Origin: CAVZBT01 sp963773605
GTDB taxonomy: Bacteria > Acidobacteriota > UBA6911
DNA length: 64,000 nt
Direction of reading: 5' to 3'
NCBI GenBank assembly: GCA_963773605.1
Contig: CAVZBT010000011.1
Span: 124,001-188,000 of the forward strand
Positions 34,456-43,248 of the stretch are shown one piece after another. Below the pieces are notes generated by a model. That model ran no database searches. It was not told where the DNA came from and worked only from the letters and a program-made list of their open reading frames with translations. The position numbers and the translations under genes were made by a program. The number at the start of each line of letters is the position of its first letter. Positions within the stretch are counted from its first letter, which is position 1.

Positions 34456-35171
34456 AGATTCACCCTCGTTTGTTCTCGTCCGCCTTCCGAATGTCCAAAG
34501 ACGACCTCGCGGAAAAAGGTCACCAGGGCTTGCTTGCGCGCCTGTTCCTTGAACTGGTGCGGAATCAGGGTGTCGGCCGGAAAGCGCAGCAGCGACATCT
34601 CGTATTCCATCTTCGACCCGTAGAAATTGTTAAGGTACCAGGCAAACATCAGGCCGAACAGGATGCCCGAAGGGAGGAACCCTTCGTCTCCGTTGAGCAC
34701 GATCCGATAGACCCGGTCGTCCTGGGGGTCGGGTGTCATGCGGGCCAGTCCCAGGTACGTGCGCAACCGCGAGTCGTCGAGCAAGCAGTCCCGTGCGGCC
34801 GGCGGCCGGAGCCGGATCTCGTAACACCGGGCGCCGCAACTCCTCAGCGCCTGGCCGTCGACCCAGCGCCTGGACTCGATGTACCTGCCAAGCAGGGATT
34901 CTCCGAGCGCAACCAGCAGATCTTCGCGCAGTTTGGCAGGGTTGTCGAGCACCCGTTCGTGCACCTTCAGGAAGCGGTCCTCCGGATCGTAGTAGCCGAG
35001 GACGTTGTCCCATGCCGTGACGCGGTTCCATTTCGTCGCGGCAATGACGCGCGCGCCCTGGAAACCGTGCAGGTGGGACGGCCGGATATCGCGGTTTTCC
35101 CATGCCAGCTGCAGCAGCACCTGCCGCAGCGCTTGCGGTCTGAAGGTCTTCCCGCTCAGGGCTTCCCTCAT
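34452..35171 (-). CDS. Conserved protein of unknown function
   Basis: About 239 residues from ATG 35171 (MREALSGKTFRPQALRQVLL). No domain is recognised; QDDRVYRIVLNGDEGFLPSG and LFGLMFAWYLNNFYGSKMEY are the most structured segments, the second possibly a hydrophobic helix. No signal peptide. It lies 5 bases after the stop assigned to yvcK and overlaps the sugar-binding protein gene by 4 bases. The open frame continues upstream into the damaged end of yvcK, so a fused yvcK product cannot be excluded. Confidence 0.55.
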   Translation of the reverse strand: MREALSGKTFRPQALRQVLLQLAWENRDIRPSHLHGFQGARVIAATKWNRVTAWDNVLGYYDPEDRFLKVHERVLDNPAKLREDLLVALGESLLGRYIESRRWVDGQALRSCGARCYEIRLRPPAARDCLLDDSRLRTYLGLARMTPDPQDDRVYRIVLNGDEGFLPSGILFGLMFAWYLNNFYGSKMEYEMSLLRFPADTLIPHQFKEQARKQALVTFFREVVFGHSEGGREQTRVNL

Positions 35172-35176
35172 GGCCG

Positions 35177-36728
35177 TCACGTGAGCGCACAGCGGAGCGT
35201 GCCCGCTCCGCTGCGGCTTGGCTGCCACCGACCGTATTGTCGGCTCGGATCTCTCGGGCTTCTGCTTGCCGGGCTTCCCGGACGGGATGTGGGTCCTTCG
35301 CCCAGAGCAAAGTCCGGACCGCCAGGGCGAATTTTCGCGCATCGTGATGTATCACGAGAGCCAACTGCATGCGATCCGGCGACAGCAGGCTTGCCTCGAC
35401 CGGCTGGAAGTCCCATCTCCTCGACGCGGGTGCGGTCCAGGTGAATGGGGCTCTTCCCCTCCAGCGCGTAGTTGCGCAGGATGTTGCTGGGAATCTGTTC
35501 CAGGTTTGCGCTCAGCACGACGCCGAACAGCCCGTCGGGCGCCGCCCGGCACGTTGCGGTCGTAGGCCTCGATCAGTTCGGAAACCAGGAATCCACGCCC
35601 TTCGTTCCGCAGCGAAATGTCGGTTTCCCCCTGCTGTATCCAGGAATTCGCGCCCAGGATCTTCAGCGCAGCCTGGTTTCCCCGGATGGCGGAGACGATC
35701 GGCGGGATCTGCAGGATTGGGATGATGCTCGTGTAGAGGCTTCCCGGGGCGTAGATGATGAGGTCCGCTTCCCGGATGGCGCGCAGCACCGCCGGGCTGA
35801 CGGCGGGTGGTGCGGTGAACTCGACGGTCACGCGTTCGACGGGGCAGCGGCGGTTCGCCCACGACGACTTGCTCTGCCCGTAGACCTCGACCCCGTTGGC
35901 ATACCGGAATTTCAGTTGTCCCGGGGTCGCCGTCGCGGGGTGCAACACGTGAAGCGGGGTTCCGATCTGGACCGCGATCTCGTCCAGTCCGGCTCGGATA
36001 GCTTTCGGGCCCGGCGGCCGGTCCGTCCATCCGCCCGCGGCCCGGAACACCGCGGCGGTCAGGATCAGGTTGCCGAGACAGTGGCCGCTCGGGTCAAGGT
36101 GCAAGGTCGAACGGGAATCGGCCAGGGGCGCGCCGAGCGAACGCAGCGTGTCGGCCAGAGGCGCGGGACAGCTGCGGCGGAGGGATTGCGGAAGCACGGC
36201 GAGCGGGTCCCGCAGGAATCGCTTGCGGGCCCCCCTGTCGGGGAAACGGTAGTTGAAGATCCGCTGCACCGCGCGGACCATGGGCTGCGCTTCGTCCTCC
36301 GCGACGCCATACCTGTCAAACAGCCTGTCGGGCCGCATGAGCGACAGGCACGACTTGCGCAGATCGCCGATGCCGATCATCGGCAAGCGCTGGAGCAGGC
36401 GGCCCGTCGATCCCCCGTCGTCGGTCGTGCACACGACCACGTCCAGCTTGGGGAATTCCTGCTTGAGGCCGACGAAGGGGCGGTCGGGCCAGTCCGGCAT
36501 CTGGGAGTTGCCGCCCACGACCGTCGAGAGCCCTGTGCCCCCCCCGAGGATCACGACGCGCGTCGCGGCCGGGTCGAGGTCGAGCACCCGTTTCACGAGT
36601 TCGCGCAGCCGCAGCGGGGACGCCTCGGGCGCCGAAGCATGGCTGAGTACCGCTTCGACGAGCCGTTCGACCGGCGTGCGGAAACCCGCCAACCGCCACG
36701 AAGTACGCTGTGCGGGCGAATGGTTCAT
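35177..36728 (-). CDS. yvcK: YvcK-like gluconeogenesis factor, at least two frameshifts
   Basis: ATG 36728 gives MNHSPAQRTSWRLAGF. The UPF0052/YvcK core follows: RVVILGGGTGLSTVVGGNS, VVCTTDDGGSTGRLLQRLPM, IGIGDLRKSCLSLM, and LIIYAPGSLYTSIIPILQIP. The frame breaks near 35545 (extra base, then GLFGVVLSANLEQIPSNILR) and near 35406 (extra base, then VEASLLSPDRMQLALVIHHD). YvcK binds UDP-GlcNAc and affects carbon metabolism and envelope synthesis. The 3' end is unclear; the stop at 35177, just before the next ATG, is a best guess. A further indel is needed for this frame. Upstream sequence to 37028 is judged untranslated because it contains a dispersed repeat. Confidence 0.7.
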
Positions 36729-36808
36729 GGCTGCGCGGTCTCGGCGCATCTTGGGAATCGTGAAGAATTCAAGAACTTCACCGCTCTCGACCTCGCGGCC
36801 AGCCGCTG

Positions 36809-36830
36809 TGGAGTGCGAGGGCTCGACGCA
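36809..36830. repeat. Intergenic repeat, GCGTCGAGCCGCCGCACTCCA family
   Basis: On the minus strand this reads GCGTCGAGCCCTCGCACTCC, two differences from the copy at 63764-63786. Its presence between yvcK and the divergent gene at 36993 supports the short yvcK start. Confidence 0.6.
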
Positions 36831-36992
36831 CTCGACAAACGCTATCTCGGCCGCGACATTTTTTGCTTTCGGAATTGGACGTCTCCGGGCACGGTTGAGG
36901 ATACCAACAGAGCCGTGCGTTCGCCAGAAAAACGATCCCGCGGACCGTGATATCCTGCGGGAACAAACAACGCCGGCAGGAGACGGAAAACC

Positions 36993-37895
36993 ATGGAATC
37001 CGAGATCCTTACAGCACTTCAACGGCACGGGCCGCTAACGGGTGCGGAACTGGTCGAGGTTACCCGGCTCGACGTGTTCCGGGCATGGCAATGGTGCCGG
37101 AGGTCCCCGCAAGTCCGCTTTGCGGGCGCCGGCACCCGCTTCCTGCGCCTGGACAGGGCAGTCCCGGGTTTCGCCCGGCTTTCCCCTTCCATCCGGAGGG
37201 AATTCCTGACCTACACGATCCTGGGACTTGAAGGGCAGATTCCCAAGGTGGAAGAGAAGGCTGCCTTGCTGCGGGATGAAATCCGGGGGATCAGCCGCCG
37301 GAAGTGGGAACTGGCACGAGACACCATGCGGTCGGTGACGGCGGCGCTGCCGGAGTCGGAGTGTCTGGTCGAGCAGGTCTGCTTCATCATCGCCGGCGAC
37401 ATCGCCTATGACATGTCCCACACGGTGCCCCGGCCGGAGAAAAGCACGGGCCACATGGTGCGCGGTTCCGATCTCGACGTCATCGTGGTCGCGGTCGATG
37501 AGATCGCACGGGAAGCGCTCAATGCGCTGGACAACGCGATCCACAAGCGGAAGCACTTCCTCCTCGTGCACCCGGATTACCGGGAGGAGATCGACTACGT
37601 GGTTAAGGACCTGGCCAGGGTGCGCGCGCAACTGCGCTTCGATGCGTTCGAGTCGATGGTTGCGTGCAAGATTCTCTGGGAGGGCCAGCATTTGTGCGGC
37701 AGCCGCGCGCTGTTTGAACAAATCAAACAGCTCGTGGATGATCACGGGATCGCCGCGAAGCTGAGCGCGCTTGAACACCAGGCTTGGGAGAACCGGGCGC
37801 AGGCCGAAACGCGGCTGCTCGAGACCGGAGACGGGGGTGACAGCGAATCGCTGCACCTGTTCTACACGCGGGAAGAAGGGGAGGAAATCTACTGA
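36993..37895 (+). CDS. Winged-helix plus nucleotidyltransferase-like protein
   Basis: The 300-residue protein begins with a winged-helix-like segment, LTALQRHGPLTGAELVEVTR, and residues about 150-200 contain GHMVRGSDLDVIVVAVDEIA, where GSDLDV is the GSxxDxD-like nucleotidyltransferase signature (only the first aspartates are clear). The rest is helical, with acidic IRREFLTYTILGLEGQIPKV and FDAFESMVACKILWEGQHLC. This combination recalls small toxin-like or tRNA-like NTases but no close family is recognised. An AGGAG site precedes ATG 36993. It is divergent from yvcK and convergent with glmM. Confidence 0.6.
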   Translation: MESEILTALQRHGPLTGAELVEVTRLDVFRAWQWCRRSPQVRFAGAGTRFLRLDRAVPGFARLSPSIRREFLTYTILGLEGQIPKVEEKAALLRDEIRGISRRKWELARDTMRSVTAALPESECLVEQVCFIIAGDIAYDMSHTVPRPEKSTGHMVRGSDLDVIVVAVDEIAREALNALDNAIHKRKHFLLVHPDYREEIDYVVKDLARVRAQLRFDAFESMVACKILWEGQHLCGSRALFEQIKQLVDDHGIAAKLSALEHQAWENRAQAETRLLETGDGGDSESLHLFYTREEGEEIY

Positions 37896-37975
37896 GTCGG
37901 TCCGGCCCCCATGCCGGGAACAACCTTCCGCAAACTTCTCGAAACCGCCGTCGCGTCCCAGAACGGGTTCGAGGT

Positions 37976-39343
37976 TCAACCCGGGCCGAGTCCGCCCAAG
38001 AGGCGCTGCACGGTCCGGGCCAGCGCGCCAGCCAGGCGGTCGGTAACCTCCTGGTTTGGGCCTTCCACCATGACCCGGCACATCGCCTGGGTGCCCGAGT
38101 AGCGGATCAGCACCCTTCCCTGCCCGTCCAACTCCGCCTCCGCTTGCCGGATGGCGGCTTGCAGTTCCGGCAGTTCCTCCAGCGGAGGTTTGCGGCCAAC
38201 GTCGACGTTGACGGTTTTCTGCGGCGACAGCTGCATGATGGCGGCGAGCTCCGACAGCGGCTTGCCCGCGGACTGGAGGGCTGAGAGCAGCTGCAGCGCG
38301 GAGATCACACCGTCCCCGGTCGTGTGGTGATCGAGAAAAATCATGTGCCCGGACGGCTCCCCACCGATTACCGCGCCCCTGTCCGACATCATCTCGAGGA
38401 CATACCGGTCCCCGACTTTGCACGCGGCGTGCTCGATCCCCATCTCCCGGAGGAACGCCAGAAACCCGAAATTGCTCATGACGGTCGTCACCACCAGGTT
38501 GTTGCGCAGCCGGCCCCTTTCCTTGTACAGCTTGCTGCAAATCGCCAGGACGTGGTCGCCCGTAATCTCGCGTCCTTTCTCGTCGACGGCGATGAGCCTG
38601 TCGCCGTCGCCGTCAAACGCGAGGCCGATGTGCGCGCCGTGTTCGAGCACCGCCGCCGACAGGCTGCCGGTGTGCTGCGACCCGCAATTGTCGTTGATGT
38701 TCATGCCGTTCGGCTCGCAATGGATCGCGTGCACGTCCGCGCCGAGTTCCGCGAAAATGATCGGGGCGACCTTGTACGTGGCGCCATTGGCGCAGTCGAT
38801 GACGATGTTCATCCCCTCGAGGCTCTGGTTCTCGGGAAACGCGTCTTTGCAGAAAACGATGTAGCGGCCCAGGGCATCGTCGATGCGCTTGGCCTTGCCG
38901 ATCTCGCTCGCCGTCGGGCGAATGTCCTTGATCCGGCCCGAGGTGATCAGGTCTTCAATCTCGTCCTCCACGGAATCCGGCAGCTTATAGCCGTCGCGGG
39001 AGAAGATTTTGATCCCATTGTCCTGGTAAGGATTGTGGGAAGCGGAGATCACCATTCCCGCATCGGCGCGCATGCTTCGGGTGATGAAGGCAATGCCGGG
39101 TGTGGTCATCGGCCCGACGAGCAGCACGTCTACCCCCATGGAGCAGATGCCGGCGGTGAGGGCGCTTTCGAGCATGTACCCGGACACGCGCGTGTCCTTG
39201 CCGATGACGATGTTGTGGCGCCGGGTCTCGTGTCTCTTGCACACGAAAGCGGTGGCCCGGCCGATGTCGAGCACCATTTCCGCCGTCATCGGCGGGACAT
39301 TCGCCACGCCCCGGACACCGTCCGTTCCGAACAATCGTCCCAT
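37976..39343 (-). CDS. glmM: Phosphoglucosamine mutase
   Basis: The 455-residue protein begins GRLFGTDGVRGVANVPPMTA and has the phosphorylated active-site serine in MVISASHNPYQDNGIKIFSR, the metal loop AFDGDGDRLIAVDEKGREIT, the sugar-binding loop GGEPSGHMIF and the phosphate-binding end RVLIRYSGTQAMCRVMVEG. These are GlmM signatures. It turns glucosamine 6-phosphate into glucosamine 1-phosphate on the way to UDP-GlcNAc. Its gene follows the beta-helix transferase-like gene by 49 bases on the same strand. Confidence 0.96.
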   Translation of the reverse strand: MGRLFGTDGVRGVANVPPMTAEMVLDIGRATAFVCKRHETRRHNIVIGKDTRVSGYMLESALTAGICSMGVDVLLVGPMTTPGIAFITRSMRADAGMVISASHNPYQDNGIKIFSRDGYKLPDSVEDEIEDLITSGRIKDIRPTASEIGKAKRIDDALGRYIVFCKDAFPENQSLEGMNIVIDCANGATYKVAPIIFAELGADVHAIHCEPNGMNINDNCGSQHTGSLSAAVLEHGAHIGLAFDGDGDRLIAVDEKGREITGDHVLAICSKLYKERGRLRNNLVVTTVMSNFGFLAFLREMGIEHAACKVGDRYVLEMMSDRGAVIGGEPSGHMIFLDHHTTGDGVISALQLLSALQSAGKPLSELAAIMQLSPQKTVNVDVGRKPPLEELPELQAAIRQAEAELDGQGRVLIRYSGTQAMCRVMVEGPNQEVTDRLAGALARTVQRLLGGLGPG

Positions 39344-39392
39344 GCCCCTCTCCTCGACGTTTTCTGGCGCTGCGCGTGTTTCGGGTTTGCGG

Positions 39393-40604
39393 TCAGGCGG
39401 TGTGGTTGCCGCCGTACAGATCTACGATAGACTGAAGCCAGGCCGTGGCCGCCGAGCGTGCCTTCGGGCTGATACGCCTGATGGCCTCCGTATAATTCGC
39501 GCCTTTGTCGATGCGCTCCCATTCCTCGAGGAAGACGCCGCGTGGCTGCGCGCCGGCATCGTCGGGCGGCTCGGCCTTGAGACATGCCTCGATTCGGGGC
39601 CAGGCGTGTATGAACATTTCCTGTCCGGCATACGGCTCGGAGCGCACGTCGACCCCGGCGTGCGACCTTGCGAGCTCCAGGGATGCGGGCATCTTGCCGG
39701 CGAGTTCCTCGAGACGCTTCACGCGCTCCTGGAGGATTTCGTCCAGCCGAGCGACTGCGCCTCTGCGGCAGGCGGCGGAAAACGGGTCGCCGTCCATGAG
39801 CGGTGCCCTGACCCGCGCGTACCAGGTGCGCAACGCCCAGATGTTGCCGATGTATATCCGGTTATTGCGCACGATGCGCTCGATCCCGCGGTACAGGCCT
39901 GTCACGTAGTCCTGCGACTCCCTGAACGCGGCCGGTCTCGGGACGAACAGCTGGTTGGCGGTGAGAATGTCCTCGCGGCAGATCGTGCCGGCGGGAATCA
40001 CCGTCCCGTACTCGATGCGTGCGGGACCGATCAGGCCGCCCTGGCCGCCCAGGAATATGGGGCGTTCCCCGAGCATTACCCCTCGCGGCACGTCGCCGAC
40101 GAGGGAAGCCGTGGCTTTGTCCTGGTGAGGGGTGAAGTTGAAGTGGATGTAGGAGGAGCCGATCTCGCTGTGGTTTTTTCTGCCGGTGCCGCCGGCCATG
40201 AGGGCGTCGCAGAAGTTGATCAGGCTCCCGGCGATGACGAACGGCAGGAATACCGTTTGCTTCAGCCCGACGGCGTGGGCCGCGCTCGCCCCTTCCTCGA
40301 GGAGCGTGCCCCCGCGCACGTGCGCGCCGCTCCCGGTACTGGAGTCGTCGAGAAACGTTGCGCCGGAGTAGTAGCCCCCTTTGAGCTGCACCCGCCGGCC
40401 CAATTGGCAGTTCTCGATCGTGGCAGGCGCCTCGGCCCCGATTTCGCACCCGGGTCCGATGGAGGTTTCGGCGCCGGAGAGCCGGCAAGCGGGTCGGATG
40501 ACCACCCCGGGGGCGATGCGGCGCGGGTCGACGTCAGGCCCGATCTCTACGGCGTCGATGCACGGGATCACCACGCCGCGTTCTGTGAGCTCGCGCGCCC
40601 GCAT
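39393..40604 (-). CDS. Left-handed beta-helix nucleotidyl/acyltransferase-like protein
   Basis: From ATG 40604 the product has about 403 residues. The N-terminal 200 contain hexapeptide-type repeats (ISI-like spacing): ETSIGPGCEIGAEAPATIEN, QLKGGYYSGATFLDDSSTGS and GAHVRGGTLLEEGASAAHAV, followed by FLPFVIAGSLINFCDALMAG. The remainder is helical. This resembles UDP-N-acetylglucosamine pyrophosphorylase-related proteins, but no GlmU N-terminal pyrophosphorylase motif is visible. It sits between the SIS-domain gene and glmM, so a job in hexosamine or sugar-nucleotide synthesis is inferred. A hairpin with a T-run lies just before the gene. Confidence 0.65.
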   Translation of the reverse strand: MRARELTERGVVIPCIDAVEIGPDVDPRRIAPGVVIRPACRLSGAETSIGPGCEIGAEAPATIENCQLGRRVQLKGGYYSGATFLDDSSTGSGAHVRGGTLLEEGASAAHAVGLKQTVFLPFVIAGSLINFCDALMAGGTGRKNHSEIGSSYIHFNFTPHQDKATASLVGDVPRGVMLGERPIFLGGQGGLIGPARIEYGTVIPAGTICREDILTANQLFVPRPAAFRESQDYVTGLYRGIERIVRNNRIYIGNIWALRTWYARVRAPLMDGDPFSAACRRGAVARLDEILQERVKRLEELAGKMPASLELARSHAGVDVRSEPYAGQEMFIHAWPRIEACLKAEPPDDAGAQPRGVFLEEWERIDKGANYTEAIRRISPKARSAATAWLQSIVDLYGGNHTA

Positions 40605-40611
40605 ACTACTC

Positions 40612-40684
40612 CACAAAAAACCAATTCTTCGAGCTCTTCGAGCCTTCGAGGTGAGCTTCAAAGACTTACCTCGAAGGCTCGAAG
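40612..40684 (-). terminator. Palindromic GAGCCTTCGAGGTGA repeat, terminator-like
   Basis: CTTCGAGCCTTCGAGGT (40636-40652) and ACCTCGAAGGCTCGAAG (40668-40684) are perfect 17-base inverted repeats around a 15-base loop. On the minus strand the hairpin is followed, 15 bases on, by a run of six T (40620-40615). It separates the SIS gene from the next gene on that strand, so it may end or attenuate transcription. It is also the best copy of a dispersed repeat. Confidence 0.65.
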
Positions 40685-40707
40685 ACTCAAAGAAATCTCA
40701 AAGGTTC

Positions 40708-41721
40708 TTAACCAAGAAATTCGTTCCCGACTTTCCGTGCCCGGACGGGTTTGTCGAGATTGATCCCCAGTGCCGTTCCGACCTCGATCAGGAGGTTCCA
40801 GCCGGCGGCCAGGCAGACGTAGGACGCGAGTGCCCCTGCATCGGGGACTCTTACCGTCGGGAAGATCGTTTCGTCGGACGCCACCGCGAACACTTTCAGC
40901 CCGACGCCCTTGATGAGGGTTTCTCTGATTTTCTCGACTTCGGCGGGGAAGGGATTGACGAGGATAACGACGTCGTCCGGGTTCATGACCTCTTCGATCC
41001 CGTGCACGGCGTAGGTTCCCTCGAGGTAGTCGCTCTTCTTGCGCGTGATCTCGTTGGTCTTGAGCGTCAGTTCTTCCGCCACGCCGTCGTTGCGCCCGGC
41101 AAAGTAGATCGTGCCCGCGCGGGCGATCGCGTCCGTCATCCTGGGATCGACAGCCGTGGTGAGAGCACCTTCATATGCCTCGGCCAGCTTGGGAAGGCTG
41201 GCATCGAGACTGCGGCCCTGCACCTGGGCAAGCAGCGACTCGTAAAAGAGCGCCTGCTCGGTCACGCTCTTGGTGGCCGCAACAGCGTCTTCTTTGCCGC
41301 AGCTCAGGATATAGGTCTTGCTGGCCAGCGACTCCAGCTTGGTGCTCTGGTTGGCGGTGAGCCCGAAGAGCTTCTTGTGCCCCGCCTTGCGGAGCTTGTC
41401 GAACAGCGAGATAACCTCTTTGGTCTGGCCGCTGTTGGAGGCGCCGAAGACGACGAACTTGTCGAGCTGATACTCGTGTGCCTGACGGGCCCCCTCGGTA
41501 GCGAGGTGCAGGTCGAGGCCGCTCCGCAGCGCCTGGGCCATAGCGTTTTTGGCGGGGAATATGCGGCTCGAGCCCTCACCGGTGAAGAACAGCCTGCCGG
41601 TTTCCTTGATGGTGCGGGCGGCGTCTTCGGACCCCCGCAGTTTGAAGTTGCGTATGATTCCGGGGGTTTCTAGCATCTCCCGCACGAGTGCGAACTGCGA
41701 ATACTTTGGTTGCTGGTTCAT
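40708..41721 (-). CDS. SIS-domain sugar isomerase-like protein
   Basis: The 337-residue protein has two SIS (sugar isomerase) domains: IKETGRLFFTGEGSSRIFPA, KFVVFGASNSGQTKEVISLF and, in the second half, AGTIYFAGRNDGVAEELTLK, EGTYAVHGIEEVMNPDDVVI. These match the isomerase half of GlmS without its glutamine amidotransferase half. Candidate roles are glucosamine 6-phosphate deaminase/isomerase or a related aldose-ketose change. The ATG overlaps the phosphofructokinase stop (ATGA), so the two enzymes are probably made together. A C-terminal NEFLG is retained. Confidence 0.8.
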   Translation of the reverse strand: MNQQPKYSQFALVREMLETPGIIRNFKLRGSEDAARTIKETGRLFFTGEGSSRIFPAKNAMAQALRSGLDLHLATEGARQAHEYQLDKFVVFGASNSGQTKEVISLFDKLRKAGHKKLFGLTANQSTKLESLASKTYILSCGKEDAVAATKSVTEQALFYESLLAQVQGRSLDASLPKLAEAYEGALTTAVDPRMTDAIARAGTIYFAGRNDGVAEELTLKTNEITRKKSDYLEGTYAVHGIEEVMNPDDVVILVNPFPAEVEKIRETLIKGVGLKVFAVASDETIFPTVRVPDAGALASYVCLAAGWNLLIEVGTALGINLDKPVRARKVGNEFLG

Positions 41722-42941
41722 TTGGATGCGCTCCGAACTGGATTGAATTTTAGGAAGGGCAGGTTGGCATATTCCGGCAGCGGCCCGACCAGCGGCCGGA
41801 CGTAGTCGAGAAAGGCCTCGGTGACGAACGTCCCGTCGCCTGAGAGGTATTGGGCGGGCATCGGCTTGGCTTTCACGGCCACCTCCGACAGGTCGGCTGT
41901 CCCGGTCGTGCAGCGGTATTCCGAACCCGGTTGCCGGACGAGCGTGACCATCCGGCCCGTGACTCCTTCGGTAGCGAGTTCGACGGCTTTCCGGCCGCAC
42001 ATCGCCGCTTCGGCGACATCCACGTCCGCGCATCGGTCGGCCGCGCACATGGGCAGCGACTCCGTGACCTGGAACTCGCCGCGGAACCCGAACTCGTCGG
42101 CGATCATACGGTGCAGCGCCATGGCCGCGCTCGTACCCCCCATCGCGCCGAATTCCACGTTGCTGAACTTGTCCTTCACTCGCGAGGCCGACACCGGAGT
42201 GCCGTCGGGATAGCTGATGCCTTCGCCGCAGACGATGCTGACCCAGCCGTACTTCTCGTGGCAGGACTTCACCCGGGCCAGGAACTGGTCGCGGTCGAAC
42301 GGGTGTTCCGGGAGGCAGAGGATGTGCGGCGGCTCCTCGGGAGATTTCTTGGCGAGCGCCGAAGCGGCCGCGAGCCAGCCGGCGGAACGGCCCACCGACT
42401 GGAAGATGACGAACTGATCCACTTTCTGCATGTCGCGCGCCAGGATGCCCGCCTGCTGCACCGACATCGCGACATAACGGGCGGCGCTGGGGAAACCGGG
42501 TGTGTGGTCGGTCCCAAACAGGTCGTTGTCGACGGTCTTCGGCACGCCGATACCGATCAGCTCGTACCCCTGCTGCCGGGCATATTCTCCGATGCGATGG
42601 ATCGTGTCCATCGTATCGTTGCCGCCGATCAGGAACACATAACGAATATCGTATCGCTTCAAAACCTCGAACACGACCGGGAGGTCGGGCGCCTTCAGTT
42701 TGTGGCGGCTGCTGCCCAGCGCGCTCGAGGGCGTCTTTTTCAGGCCGGCGATAAAGTCGGCTGATAACCCGGAGAGATCGACAATATTCTCCGCCATGAA
42801 GCCCTCGATGCCCCATCGCATCCCGAGGACGCTGCCGATGGCAGCGGCCCCCTGGGCTGCCTCAACGACTCCGCCGAGGCTGGCGTTGATGACCGACGTC
42901 GGTCCTCCTGATTGTCCTATGATGGCATTACCTTTAAGCAT
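41718..42941 (-). CDS. pfp: Pyrophosphate-dependent 6-phosphofructokinase
   Basis: The 407-residue PFK family protein begins GNAIIGQSGGPTSVINASLG, with YVFLIGGNDTMDTIHRIGEY, then IGIGVPKTVDNDLFGTDHTP, and MGGTSAAMALHRMIA. GGND in place of GGDG, and PKTVDND in place of PGTIDND, are marks of PPi-dependent enzymes, which phosphorylate fructose 6-phosphate with PPi and run reversibly. ATG 42941 is used. It is the first gene of the operon with the SIS protein, and a sugar or amino-sugar link is likely. Confidence 0.9.
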   Translation of the reverse strand: MLKGNAIIGQSGGPTSVINASLGGVVEAAQGAAAIGSVLGMRWGIEGFMAENIVDLSGLSADFIAGLKKTPSSALGSSRHKLKAPDLPVVFEVLKRYDIRYVFLIGGNDTMDTIHRIGEYARQQGYELIGIGVPKTVDNDLFGTDHTPGFPSAARYVAMSVQQAGILARDMQKVDQFVIFQSVGRSAGWLAAASALAKKSPEEPPHILCLPEHPFDRDQFLARVKSCHEKYGWVSIVCGEGISYPDGTPVSASRVKDKFSNVEFGAMGGTSAAMALHRMIADEFGFRGEFQVTESLPMCAADRCADVDVAEAAMCGRKAVELATEGVTGRMVTLVRQPGSEYRCTTGTADLSEVAVKAKPMPAQYLSGDGTFVTEAFLDYVRPLVGPLPEYANLPFLKFNPVRSASK

Positions 42942-43095
42942 GTCGGATTTCTCCCGCACGTAGTGGTTCAAACCTGACGTTTTTCCCCGGCAGTCTAACA
43001 AATCGCGCCCACGCCCTGCAATGTCTGGAGTGCGGCGCCAGGGCGCATGCGGGGCCCAGGTGGCCGGGGGCGATCGGGAAACGGGCTGTTCAACA

Positions 43096-43137
43096 AAACA
43101 AAAGGGCCCCGGGGTCCCGAAGGGACGCCGGAGCCCT
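43096..43137 (-). terminator. Intrinsic terminator with UUCG loop after the TonB receptor gene
   Basis: On the minus strand GGGCTCCGGCGTCCC, a TTCG tetraloop and GGGACCCCGGGGCCC form a long GC-rich hairpin, directly followed by TTTTGTTTTG (43103-43094). It lies about 110 bases after the TonB receptor stop. A second hairpin, CTCGGGCGG/CCGCCCGAG (43199-43240), lies between. Confidence 0.85.
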
Positions 43138-43198
43138 GGCGCACCAGGGGTGCATCGGCTCGCCGCTCGGTGCAGCTAATCTTAATCCCCCGGGCACC

Positions 43199-43240
43199 TC
43201 ACTCGGGCGGAATCGGGTCGACCCCGCCCGAGTTCTTGTT
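43199..43240 (-). other. Inverted repeat behind the TonB receptor gene
   Basis: CTCGGGCGG and CCGCCCGAG (9 perfect base pairs) with a 13-base loop lie directly after the stop. No T-run follows, so this may be an RNA 3' stabiliser rather than a terminator. Confidence 0.5.
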
Positions 43241-43248
43241 CCCGCGGC

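Noticed and set aside
35472..36950. 492-residue plus-strand open frame opposite yvcK
   Set aside because: Shadow frame; the YvcK motifs are on the minus strand.
37950..37985. Possible tRNA-like TTCGAGGTTCAACC segment
   Set aside because: No anticodon arm, acceptor stem or D-arm fits around it.
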